DNA of 6,014 nt. It comes from an uncultured Candidatus Melainabacteria bacterium (GTDB lineage: Bacteria; Cyanobacteriota; Vampirovibrionia; Gastranaerophilales; Gastranaerophilaceae). A program made the translations under genes and the position numbers. The notes beneath the pieces were generated by a model. The model ran no database searches and had not been told where the DNA came from. It worked only from the letters and a program-made list of their open reading frames with translations. The DNA is taken from contig CALBKW010000159.1 in assembly GCA_937895785.1 (NCBI GenBank), positions 1-6,014 of the forward strand. The letters are read 5' to 3'. Below, one piece after another: positions 1 through 6,014 of the stretch. Each line of letters opens with the position of its first letter. Position 1 is the first letter of the stretch.

Positions 1-604
1 AAATTGGAGTTTTACCAATTTCAGTTAACACAACTGGTATATATAGGCCCTTAAATTCCATTGATGGAGCAAGTAAAACCAATGCTCTTGGCTTAATTTT
101 CATTTTTCTTGCGACAATTACGGCTGTATTTGCACCAATATCACTACCTACTAAAGCATAGTTCACAAAACTTGGTTTCTTTGTTTGTTTTTCAATATAT
201 TGAATAGTTTGAATTACATCATTTGGATATTGTTCAAAATCTTTATTTTTAAAGTTTCTCCATGAACGTTGATGAAAACTCTTGTCATAAACACTTTTGC
301 CATGTCCTCTTAAGTCAATTCTTAAAACAGCATAACCTTGAGCATTAAATTTTTCTTGCAAGCTTATCCAATAAGTACTGTTATAGCCAAGAGCATGTAA
401 CATAATAATTGTAGGATAGCCTTTCATCTTTGTTTTTGGATAACTCAAATATGAACGAATAAGATGTCCGTCACGTGTTTGCACAGAAAATTCACGTTCA
501 GTATAAGGTTTCTTAGTCTTAGTTGTCTTTGTTTGAGCTGCAAAAACAGTTTGAGCGCTAAATACAAAAACTAAAGTTAATATTGCAACAAGAATTTTTT
601 TCAT
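1..604 (-). CDS. Secreted alpha/beta hydrolase, C-terminus beyond window edge
   Basis: This gene encodes a probable exported alpha/beta-fold hydrolase; the substrate is unknown. The frame runs from the ATG at 604-602 to the left edge without a stop, giving 201 residues. Residues 1-22 form a type I signal peptide: MKK, a hydrophobic core (ILVAILTLVFVF) and likely cleavage after VFA22. There is no lipobox Cys, so it is not a lipoprotein. After a Lys/Thr-rich linker come the fold landmarks: the oxyanion-loop motif LHALGYN (H70-N75), the strand and turn RIDLRGHGKS (95-104), and the nucleophile elbow VGSDIGAN (152-159). The elbow has Asp155 where serine hydrolases have Ser. The catalytic His and acid would lie in the missing C-terminal part. 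GGAAGG at 619-614, 9 nt before the ATG, is a good ribosome binding site and fixes the start. An upstream ATG at 608 is out of frame. The fold is secure; the reaction is not. Confidence 0.88.
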   Translation of the reverse strand, partial: MKKILVAILTLVFVFSAQTVFAAQTKTTKTKKPYTEREFSVQTRDGHLIRSYLSYPKTKMKGYPTIIMLHALGYNSTYWISLQEKFNAQGYAVLRIDLRGHGKSVYDKSFHQRSWRNFKNKDFEQYPNDVIQTIQYIEKQTKKPSFVNYALVGSDIGANTAVIVARKMKIKPRALVLLAPSMEFKGLYIPVVLTEIGKTPI

Positions 605-631
605 ACATTTAATCCTTCCAAATTTAACTTT

Positions 632-659
632 ATTATAGTATAAATTTGAAATATTACAA
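632..659 (-). promoter_or_regulatory. Sigma70-type promoter of the hydrolase gene
   Basis: On the minus strand, TTGTAA (659-654) and a perfect TATAAT (637-632) are separated by 16 nt. Transcription would start about 20 nt upstream of the hydrolase ATG, leaving just enough leader for the GGAAGG ribosome binding site. The placement and the consensus -10 make this convincing, although the surroundings are very AT-rich. Confidence 0.65.
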
Positions 660-680
660 ATGTTACAATTTTTTCTAAAA

Positions 681-712
681 TTGAAATCTTAGAGAAAATT
701 ATATGTTTATAT
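681..712 (+). promoter_or_regulatory. Weak candidate promoter for the helical-repeat gene
   Basis: TTGAAA at 681-686 could be a -35 element. The following AT-rich stretch offers only imperfect -10 hexamers, TATGTT at 702 (15-nt spacer) or TTATAT at 707 (20-nt spacer), and neither spacing is ideal. A promoter is expected somewhere in 660-750 because the upstream gene is divergent, but the exact site is uncertain. The rest of 605-763 shows no other structure I can support. Confidence 0.25.
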
Positions 713-763
713 ATATGTTAGTAGACCATTTTGTTGTGGTAATAAAACGATAGAGGGTTATAC

Positions 764-1672
764 ATGGCGATAGCAATTGATACCAATATATACGCATTAG
801 GCAAAAAGCTTAATATTACATCTGAACGTATGATGAACTACGCTAACAAAACCGTAGATGAAATCATCGCAGCAGAAACAGCCCAAGGTAACACTAAGGC
901 TGCTGAATTTGCTAAACAATTGGAATCAGATCCTAACACGCTAATCAAAACTTATGAATTAGATAATCCTGGTAATAAATTTAACATAATTTCACAATTT
1001 CCTGAGCAAAAAATGCCTGAATATTTGGAATATTTGGAAGATGATGATTTGAGATTAGGCTTAAATTTCTTCTCTCAAGAGCAACTTTTAAAACTTATGC
1101 AAGATTATGCTCCAATTGAAGAAATTGTAAACTCTGCAATGATTTGTTTCCCATTAATGGATATCGTTGAAATGATGCCTGATAAAGAGTTAAATAATTT
1201 TATTGTTAATAAAGACTTAGATCCTGAATTTCTGAAGAAACATTTAGAAAAAATGGATCCCGAAGTTATTGCAGTAATGATTGAAGGTGCAACTGGTTCT
1301 CCAGTATTTGAAGAAGAACCTAAAAAGCTTATGGATATGCTATTTGGTTTGGATAAAGATACTTATCAAGAAGCCTTAGTTGCAATGGATCCTGATGCAA
1401 AACGTGAAATGGTCTTAAACATGCAAAAACAAGATCCTGAAGTTATGCAATTGTTCCCAGCAAAAGCTTATACTACAATGTTATCAACATTGCAAAAACC
1501 TGACATGATGGAAGGTATGGCTGCATTGCAAACTGAATCTTTGCTTTCTATGAATGGCGAACTTCCACCAGAATTAATTGCAATCGTATTAACTCAGATT
1601 GATCCAAAAGATTTGGCTAAAATTGTACTTAAAGAATATCCTGATTTGTTGACTCAGATAGTTGCTGCATAG
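764..1672 (+). CDS. Met-rich acidic helical-repeat protein (MgtE-N/FliG-like), function unknown
   Basis: I do not recognise a named family. The 302-residue product has no signal peptide and no membrane segment, so it should be cytosolic. It is acidic, has 22 methionines, one Cys and no Trp. Short amphipathic helices are punctuated by Asp-Pro turns at D56, D153, D165, D209, D224 and D280, for example MDPEV (164-168), QDPEV (223-227) and IDPKD (279-283). The pattern of turn followed by a helix of Leu/Met/Glu resembles the MgtE cytosolic N domain and FliG helical repeats, but no MgtE channel or other FliG feature is present. A protein-interaction scaffold is a plausible inference only. The start is supported by AGAGGG at 752-757, 6 nt before the ATG. 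The gene is monocistronic here: divergent from the hydrolase and convergent with cinA, whose 3' end it overlaps by 44 bp. I see no terminator after the TAG. Confidence 0.85.
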   Translation: MAIAIDTNIYALGKKLNITSERMMNYANKTVDEIIAAETAQGNTKAAEFAKQLESDPNTLIKTYELDNPGNKFNIISQFPEQKMPEYLEYLEDDDLRLGLNFFSQEQLLKLMQDYAPIEEIVNSAMICFPLMDIVEMMPDKELNNFIVNKDLDPEFLKKHLEKMDPEVIAVMIEGATGSPVFEEEPKKLMDMLFGLDKDTYQEALVAMDPDAKREMVLNMQKQDPEVMQLFPAKAYTTMLSTLQKPDMMEGMAALQTESLLSMNGELPPELIAIVLTQIDPKDLAKIVLKEYPDLLTQIVAA

Positions 1673-2204
1673 TTGAGTAATTTTCTTGCAAAAATTCAAC
1701 AAGAAATTCCAAAGCTGATTGAGAGAATAAAAACTTAATCATCTTTCTGCTGTTGTGTGGATTAACTTCAATCTTTTTGACAGCTAATGCACATTTATTT
1801 TTAATTGCAACATACATAAGTCCAACTGGTTTGCCCGCTTCAGGGGTTGTCGGTCCAGCAATACCTGTTGTTGCAATTGCAACATCACAGCCAGTCTTTT
1901 TATAAAGTCCTTCAGCCATTTCTTTTGCGCATTCTTCACTTACTGCGCCATACTGCTCAAGAGTTTCTGGAGATACGCCTAAAAGTTCCGTTTTTGCCTC
2001 ATTGGCATAAGTTACAAAATTTTCTTTTGTATATGATGAACTACCAGCGACATCTGTAAGACGAGAACTTAAAAGCCCTCCAGTACAAGACTCTGCAGTT
2101 GATATTTTAATCGAATAATTGAACAAAATTCTTGCGACAGTTTGCTCAGTTTTCGTATTCATTTGACATTTTAAATATTTTAAACATTCTAAAAATTTAT
2201 TCAT
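1629..2204 (-). CDS. pncC: CinA C-terminal-type nicotinamide-nucleotide amidase (PncC)
   Basis: PncC enzymes deamidate nicotinamide mononucleotide to nicotinate mononucleotide plus ammonia, returning NMN (for example from DNA ligase) to NAD synthesis in the cytosol. Family signatures are clear: TAESCTGG (36-43) with the conserved catalytic Ser39, GSSSY (54-58), FVTYANEAK (63-71), ELLGV, and ATTGIAGP (111-118) followed by GKPVGLMYVAI. The N-terminal molybdopterin-binding-like domain of full-length CinA is absent, so this is the stand-alone form. The longest frame gives 191 residues. A start at Met15 (ATG 2162-2160, 177 residues) puts the catalytic Ser about as far from the N-terminus as in the short E. 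coli enzyme, and the predicted transcription start lies very near 2204, so the shorter form is quite possible. Neither ATG has a clear ribosome binding site. The last 14 codons overlap the convergent gene. Family assignment is strong; the exact start is not. Confidence 0.92.
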   Translation of the reverse strand: MNKFLECLKYLKCQMNTKTEQTVARILFNYSIKISTAESCTGGLLSSRLTDVAGSSSYTKENFVTYANEAKTELLGVSPETLEQYGAVSEECAKEMAEGLYKKTGCDVAIATTGIAGPTTPEAGKPVGLMYVAIKNKCALAVKKIEVNPHNSRKMIKFLFSQSALEFLVEFLQENYSTMQQLSESTNQDIL

Positions 2205-2205
2205 A

Positions 2206-2220
2206 ACTATAATTTATAGT
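2206..2220. repeat. Perfect 15-bp inverted repeat over the cinA -10 region
   Basis: ACTATAA at 2206-2212 and TTATAGT at 2214-2220 form a perfect 7-1-7 palindrome. It coincides with the putative -10 of cinA and ends just upstream of the first in-frame ATG (2204). It could be an operator for a dimeric repressor. It could also be a chance product of a TATA-type -10 in AT-rich DNA. Confidence 0.5.
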
Positions 2221-2239
2221 GGTTTAAACTCTTTGTCAA
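2211..2239 (-). promoter_or_regulatory. Promoter of cinA/pncC
   Basis: On the minus strand a perfect consensus -35, TTGACA (2239-2234), is followed by TATAAA (2218-2213) at 15 nt or TAAATT (2216-2211) at 17 nt. The predicted transcription start is around 2204-2206, almost on the first possible ATG. The mRNA would then be leaderless, or translation would begin at the second in-frame ATG (2162). Confidence 0.6.
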
Positions 2240-2243
2240 GCAC

Positions 2244-2273
2244 AAAAAAGACGAACTTTAAAGTTCGTCTTTT
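2244..2273 (-). terminator. Intrinsic terminator of the GH13 gene
   Basis: Positions 2246-2273 are a perfect 28-bp palindrome (14-bp arms, GACGAAC as the GC-bearing core, centred between 2259 and 2260). On the minus strand it begins 27 nt after the glycosidase stop codon and runs into TTTTTT (2249-2244), the classic Rho-independent arrangement. T-runs on both flanks mean it could also act in the other direction, but no plus-strand gene reads into it closely. The cinA -35 element starts only 5 nt beyond it. Confidence 0.9.
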
Positions 2274-2299
2274 CTGTTAATTATATTGTTTTTCAGGAT

Positions 2300-5200
2300 T
2301 TATTTTGCTGTTAAAGCTAATTTTGAGCCTGTTTCAACTTGTTTTGCTTGTTGATATGGATTAGAAACAAAATTATATTGTGGATTATACATAACTTTTG
2401 ATTTCTTACCTTCTGACATTTCAGGCACTGAGTATAAAATTAATGTGCTGTCGTACATATCAATTTTATTATCATCTCTGTATTTACCAGTTGTCATAAC
2501 GTGATTGTAATCTTCTTCACTGTTAAAACGTTTGATAAAGTAATTACCCTTATCTACACAAACTTTATAAACTGATTTATCTCTGTCATCTGCATTTTTA
2601 AATGTTGTACCAGCTTGTAACCCAGCTCTTAAACCAACTTTGTCATTTCCAGTTGTATGCATTGAGATACTATCTAATTTAACGTGTGTTGGATGATATT
2701 CAGCCTCTTTATCAAGATTTACATTGTTTGCGTTAAATAATGTCACGGCCATTGCACCATCTGCAGATTGTCTTAAAATTGCAGAAACAGGTTTGCCAGT
2801 TGTAACGTCTTTGTGTAAATCTAATGTGAATGGTGCACCATCGTTTAATGCTCTTAATTCAGGTCTTTCACGTAGTGCCATTGTTTCATTCATTTTATTA
2901 TAGAAGTTTTGAATAAATTGTTTGTTATTATCATTTAGCCAGTCCCAACGAACAGCATTACGGTTTTGGATATAAACATTTTTAGCTTTTTCTTCATAAC
3001 CTGTCATTCCTAATTCATCACCAGCGTACATTGTTGGATTACCAGGTAAGCTTACCAAGAAGCCCATCATTGCTTGGAATTTTGTCATTCCAGGTTTTAA
3101 GATAGTTTCAAAAGTTGCATTGAATAATTTTGATTTTTCATCATTATTCATTTTTAAACCGTGTTTAACTTCAGCTTGTTTCATTACAGCTTTAATTGTT
3201 GTGTCAATTGGTTTTGTACCAAATGCATCTGCTGAAAATTCTTTATCTAAGTATTTTCCAGATGCTAAGTCTGCAACAGATTTACTAATTGCTGAGAACG
3301 CTTCGTCTTTTCTTTGACCTTGGAATACTTTACCTAAAGCTTTACCGAAACCGCCTTTTACAGCATCGCCCATTGCAATAGCTTTACTGCTAACTTTGCT
3401 GAAATCAATACTGTTGATATCACCATCATTAACTTGGTCATACATTTTGTCTTTTAAAACTGTTGTTGCAATTTTTTTGTGGTTGTAATTGTTTGCAAAA
3501 TTTGTATGAAACAAGTTCATATCTAATGATAAGCAGTGTAACATACGAGGTTTATCATGGTTGCCTACAAATGTGTAAGAATATAAAATCGAATCTAATG
3601 GAGCTGAGTTCAAGTAATTGTCTGAACCAACCATTTTATCGTAAATTTTTCTTTCTCTGCCATTGGCATCAAGTGTTGCACCTGTTGTAATATCTTTATT
3701 GAAGATATTTGCAACATCAGTAAAGAAATAAGAATAGTTTGCAATACTTGTCATGCCTGCTTCTTGGTGCAATTTCATAACCGCATCTTTTGCAGTTGAG
3801 AATTTGCCAGAATTATCGTGTAATGCAAATTCATCAGTAACTTCTGCTACCATATATGCGTTTTTATTTTCACCTATAACACCTTTTGAGAAGTTTCTCC
3901 AAAAATCTACTACGCTAGACCATTCGTCTTTAAAGTTTGCATTGCCATTTCTTAAGGCATCCATATCAGCAATATCTTTAGCCGCATCAATACGCCAATC
4001 AAGACCAGCATTGTTTCTATCAACTACCATTTCTGCTAAAGCAAAACTGTTTTCATTCAAACCTTGAAGACGTTTTGTAACTGCTGATGTAATTTCATCT
4101 TTATCACGCATTGAAATATTTTTGATACCTGATTTCAAACGTTTAATCATCAAGTTAGCTTCATCTTCTGGTGAATCAGCTAGAATATTCATTGAAGCTA
4201 AAGTTGTTTCTTCTTTTAGTTTGTTATAATCGTAAGAAACTGTACCGTCTTCGTTAACTTTTGCTTGTGCTTTTGGAGCAACAGCTTTTACTAATGCATA
4301 TTTTGCAATATCTTGGTTAACTAATGGTAATACATATTTACCTAATTTAGAAACTTTATTTCCTTCGAATAATTTACCACCTAAGTTTTTATTTACGTTT
4401 TGCATTACATCATTTGTAAACCTGAATAAATCTTCAGTAAACAATGTGTCTGCTTTTTTGTAAGTATCTTTGTTTTCTGCTGTAACTTGTGGATTACCAG
4501 CTTTAAACATTTCGTAACGGCTCATACCAATTTGGTCTGCTTTTGTTGCACGGTTTGTAATTAGTGATGAACCTAACACTGCAACAGTGTCATCTGCAAA
4601 CTCAATTGAATCTAGTGGCAATGCCATGATAGATTGAAGTGTTAATTCTTTATAATCATCTGTCAATTTTGATGTTTTAGATTCATAATCACCATTTATA
4701 ACATTTCTTACAATGTTTTCGTTAATATCGTTGTTTGATGGAAGTTCACCCTTCTTAGTTAGGTCTGCAATTTGTGCCATTGCTTTTTTAGGGTCTGAAC
4801 TTACATTCTTTAATTCATGTGCTACATATTCATTTAGAATATCACTTGTTTTTCTTGTCCAATATTTACCAGAGTTTACAACATAATCTTGAGCCTCAAT
4901 GTTTTTTGCCTTGATTTGTTGTGTTTGATATTCTCTATCATGTCTTGGTAAGTTTTCTAAACGTTTTGTATCAGCGTGTGAGAATACAAAGTTTAATTTT
5001 GCAATATCTGTATTTGCATCCCAAGTTTCAAATCCATTTTCGTATTTATCTTCTAATACGTAAGATTCAGATTGAGTTAAGAATTTTGCTGCCAATGGTT
5101 GGTCTAGCATAATTTTTTTATCTGCATTTTTGTTATATGCGTTTAAGTTTTTAACATTTTTGTTATATGTTTCTGGATTAATTTCAAATGAATAAGGAAC

Positions 5201-6014
5201 AACAGTATCGTTATGATTATTGATTTCATAAGCGTTACCAGTGTCTAATTTTTCATAAGATTTAATTAGATTTTTTGTATCTTTTTTATCAGCTTCAGAA
5301 ACCAATCTATTATCATAAATTTGAACATAAGTAGGTTTCTTTGAATCATATTCAGGGTTCTTAGATGATTTGATTTGACCATCTGCACCTTGTTCATATT
5401 TATATGGAGAGTTTACAACTTTATGCCCTACGTAATCTTGGTTCTTCGCAAAAATACCCATTGATAAAGGTCCTGATTGCAAACCACTTGCTCTAAACCA
5501 ATTGTAATAAGGTGATTTTTCACCCCATTTTAACATGTGTTTAAAGTGGACACCTTCTAAACCTTCATTTACAAAAGCACCATCTGAAACAAAGTTCATA
5601 CCATTTTTAAATAATTTCTTTTGTAAAGATGCATAGTTGTCAATGTTTCCAATAGAATTTGACATTTGCATACAGTTTTTATTCCAATAACTGTGAGAAG
5701 ACAAACTATCATCTGTAAAGATTGGAGTTGATACAATTCTTGTATAACCAGCTTTTTTAAGCTTATCTACGTTGGCTTCAATACCAGCTAAAGTACCACC
5801 CATCTTATTTGAGAAAGTTTTTGTAGCATATTTTGCCTTTTCTTGAACATTTTTGTTTAAAGTTGGTTTACCTTTTTCATCATAAACCCAACCTACAGCA
5901 TAAGAATCAGGTAGAGCTAATGTCATAGAACCACCTTTTGAAACTTGTGTGCCGTTTTGCATAACTAAATTAAATTTATCAAAATTACCATTTTTTGTAT
6001 AATCAATTAAAGAA
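2300..6014 (-). CDS. Very large GH13 alpha-amylase-family glycosidase, 5' end beyond window
   Basis: This enzyme should hydrolyse or transfer alpha-glucosidic bonds in starch- or glycogen-type glucans. Residues are numbered from the Met at 5962. That Met is probably internal: 17 more codons upstream stay open to the edge and no ribosome binding site precedes it. GH13 landmarks in order: HSYW before region I; region I FVSDGAF (D127); WDANTDIAKLNF (314-325), the domain B exit; region II WRIDAAKD with R657 and nucleophile D659; region III VAEV with acid/base E707; region IV GNHD with transition-state stabiliser D803; LPGNP and GDELGM (D982); RNAVRW (1001-1006); then a beta-type domain C from about 1035 and a polar tail. 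All three catalytic acids are present. Unusual are an enlarged domain B, a helical insertion at about 375-650, another at about 812-965, and no His in region I. Any signal peptide would lie outside the window, so location is unknown. Superfamily sure; subfamily and specificity are not. Confidence 0.9.
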   Translation of the reverse strand, partial: SLIDYTKNGNFDKFNLVMQNGTQVSKGGSMTLALPDSYAVGWVYDEKGKPTLNKNVQEKAKYATKTFSNKMGGTLAGIEANVDKLKKAGYTRIVSTPIFTDDSLSSHSYWNKNCMQMSNSIGNIDNYASLQKKLFKNGMNFVSDGAFVNEGLEGVHFKHMLKWGEKSPYYNWFRASGLQSGPLSMGIFAKNQDYVGHKVVNSPYKYEQGADGQIKSSKNPEYDSKKPTYVQIYDNRLVSEADKKDTKNLIKSYEKLDTGNAYEINNHNDTVVPYSFEINPETYNKNVKNLNAYNKNADKKIMLDQPLAAKFLTQSESYVLEDKYENGFETWDANTDIAKLNFVFSHADTKRLENLPRHDREYQTQQIKAKNIEAQDYVVNSGKYWTRKTSDILNEYVAHELKNVSSDPKKAMAQIADLTKKGELPSNNDINENIVRNVINGDYESKTSKLTDDYKELTLQSIMALPLDSIEFADDTVAVLGSSLITNRATKADQIGMSRYEMFKAGNPQVTAENKDTYKKADTLFTEDLFRFTNDVMQNVNKNLGGKLFEGNKVSKLGKYVLPLVNQDIAKYALVKAVAPKAQAKVNEDGTVSYDYNKLKEETTLASMNILADSPEDEANLMIKRLKSGIKNISMRDKDEITSAVTKRLQGLNENSFALAEMVVDRNNAGLDWRIDAAKDIADMDALRNGNANFKDEWSSVVDFWRNFSKGVIGENKNAYMVAEVTDEFALHDNSGKFSTAKDAVMKLHQEAGMTSIANYSYFFTDVANIFNKDITTGATLDANGRERKIYDKMVGSDNYLNSAPLDSILYSYTFVGNHDKPRMLHCLSLDMNLFHTNFANNYNHKKIATTVLKDKMYDQVNDGDINSIDFSKVSSKAIAMGDAVKGGFGKALGKVFQGQRKDEAFSAISKSVADLASGKYLDKEFSADAFGTKPIDTTIKAVMKQAEVKHGLKMNNDEKSKLFNATFETILKPGMTKFQAMMGFLVSLPGNPTMYAGDELGMTGYEEKAKNVYIQNRNAVRWDWLNDNNKQFIQNFYNKMNETMALRERPELRALNDGAPFTLDLHKDVTTGKPVSAILRQSADGAMAVTLFNANNVNLDKEAEYHPTHVKLDSISMHTTGNDKVGLRAGLQAGTTFKNADDRDKSVYKVCVDKGNYFIKRFNSEEDYNHVMTTGKYRDDNKIDMYDSTLILYSVPEMSEGKKSKVMYNPQYNFVSNPYQQAKQVETGSKLALTAK
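3068..3529 (-). other. Second insertion of the GH13 enzyme (between region IV and the GDE strand)
   Basis: Residues of about 812-965 separate region IV (D803) from the LPGNP...GDE segment (D982). That gap is 179 residues against roughly 40-50 in ordinary GH13 enzymes. The stretch is Lys/Asp/Ala-rich and appears mostly helical, with a Gly-rich piece (KGGFGKALGKVF). I recognise no domain in it. Boundaries are approximate, judged by eye. Confidence 0.55.
4013..4840 (-). other. About 275-residue helical insertion before the GH13 nucleophile strand
   Basis: In ordinary GH13 enzymes the helix ending domain B (here around KYWTR, 366-370) leads directly into the beta4 strand bearing the nucleophile (here GLDWRIDAAKD, D659). 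About 275 residues lie between them here. They appear mainly alpha-helical and polar, with conserved-looking pieces such as SSLITNRATK and KLGKYVLPLVNQD. No named domain is recognised. Boundaries are approximate. Confidence 0.55.
5125..5169 (-). repeat. Two 15-bp direct repeats inside the GH13 gene (YNKN repeat)
   Basis: CATTTTTGTTATATG occurs at 5125-5139 and again at 5155-5169. The 30-bp offset keeps frame and encodes YNKN twice, 10 residues apart, in the enlarged domain B. It looks like a small local duplication in an Asn/Lys-rich loop. Confidence 0.6.

Noticed and set aside
764..1672. Calling this protein MgtE or FliG
   Set aside because: There are no CBS domains, no transmembrane channel and no convincing FliG motor-domain signature; only the helical-repeat style is shared.
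1673..1704. Imperfect hairpin (GTTGA...TCAAC) just after the helical-repeat gene's stop, as a possible terminator
   Set aside because: The short stem is AT-rich and interrupted, and no T-run follows on the plus strand; it also lies inside cinA coding sequence.
1847..2059. 70-residue plus-strand open frame inside cinA
   Set aside because: Antisense to conserved PncC motifs, with no ribosome binding site or recognisable domain; a shadow of the real gene.
3120..5112. Four plus-strand open frames of 63-104 residues inside the glycosidase gene
   Set aside because: All lie antisense to a continuous coding frame with GH13 motifs, and their composition is that of a reverse-complement shadow rather than a protein.
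5960..5962. ATG at 5962 as the start of the glycosidase
   Set aside because: The frame is open upstream to the window edge and no ribosome binding site precedes it, so the gene is better called partial.
1..6014. CRISPR array, insertion sequence, tRNA/rRNA, phage or defence genes
   Set aside because: No regularly spaced repeats, transposase motifs, terminal inverted repeats or structured RNA signatures were found on reading both strands.

Overview
This is an AT-rich bacterial segment with short intergenic gaps and the standard genetic code (TGG for Trp, TGA not read as sense). It holds four protein genes, two of them cut by the window edges. A secreted alpha/beta hydrolase, a Met-rich acidic helical-repeat protein, a stand-alone CinA C-terminal-type (PncC) amidase and a very large GH13 glycosidase would fit a gut-type, low-GC anaerobe. 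The protein style recalls the non-photosynthetic cyanobacterial relatives Gastranaerophilales/Melainabacteria. That placement is an impression from sequence style only; no rRNA or other phylogenetic marker is present.

Layout. (1) Positions 1-604, minus strand: N-terminal 201 residues of an exported alpha/beta hydrolase, with signal peptide, ribosome binding site and a good sigma70-type promoter; its C-terminus lies outside the window. (2) Positions 605-763: divergent intergenic region with the hydrolase promoter and a weak candidate promoter for the next gene. (3) Positions 764-1672, plus strand: 302-residue soluble protein with recurring Asp-Pro helical repeats, resembling the MgtE N-terminal/FliG type of helical fold; function unknown. 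(4) Positions 1629-2204, minus strand: PncC/CinA-C family nicotinamide-nucleotide amidase, convergent with the preceding gene and overlapping it by 44 bp. (5) Positions 2205-2299: compact junction with the cinA promoter, a palindrome over its -10, and the strong intrinsic terminator of the glycosidase gene. (6) Positions 2300-6014, minus strand: a GH13 (alpha-amylase superfamily) enzyme with at least 1237 visible residues, whose reading frame is still open at the right edge, so its true start is outside the window.

How the genes relate. No shared pathway or operon is evident. The glycosidase and cinA face the same way, but a terminator and a new promoter lie between them, so cinA is probably transcribed on its own. 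The glycosidase would act on alpha-glucans (starch or glycogen), cinA would recycle NMN into the NAD pathway, and the hydrolase would act outside the cytoplasmic membrane on an unknown substrate.

The points most worth checking are the large alpha-helical insertions and altered region I in the GH13 enzyme, the Asp in place of Ser at the hydrolase nucleophile elbow, and the unassigned repeat protein. I saw no CRISPR array, insertion sequence, tRNA/rRNA or phage gene, and nothing that amounts to a new multi-gene system.
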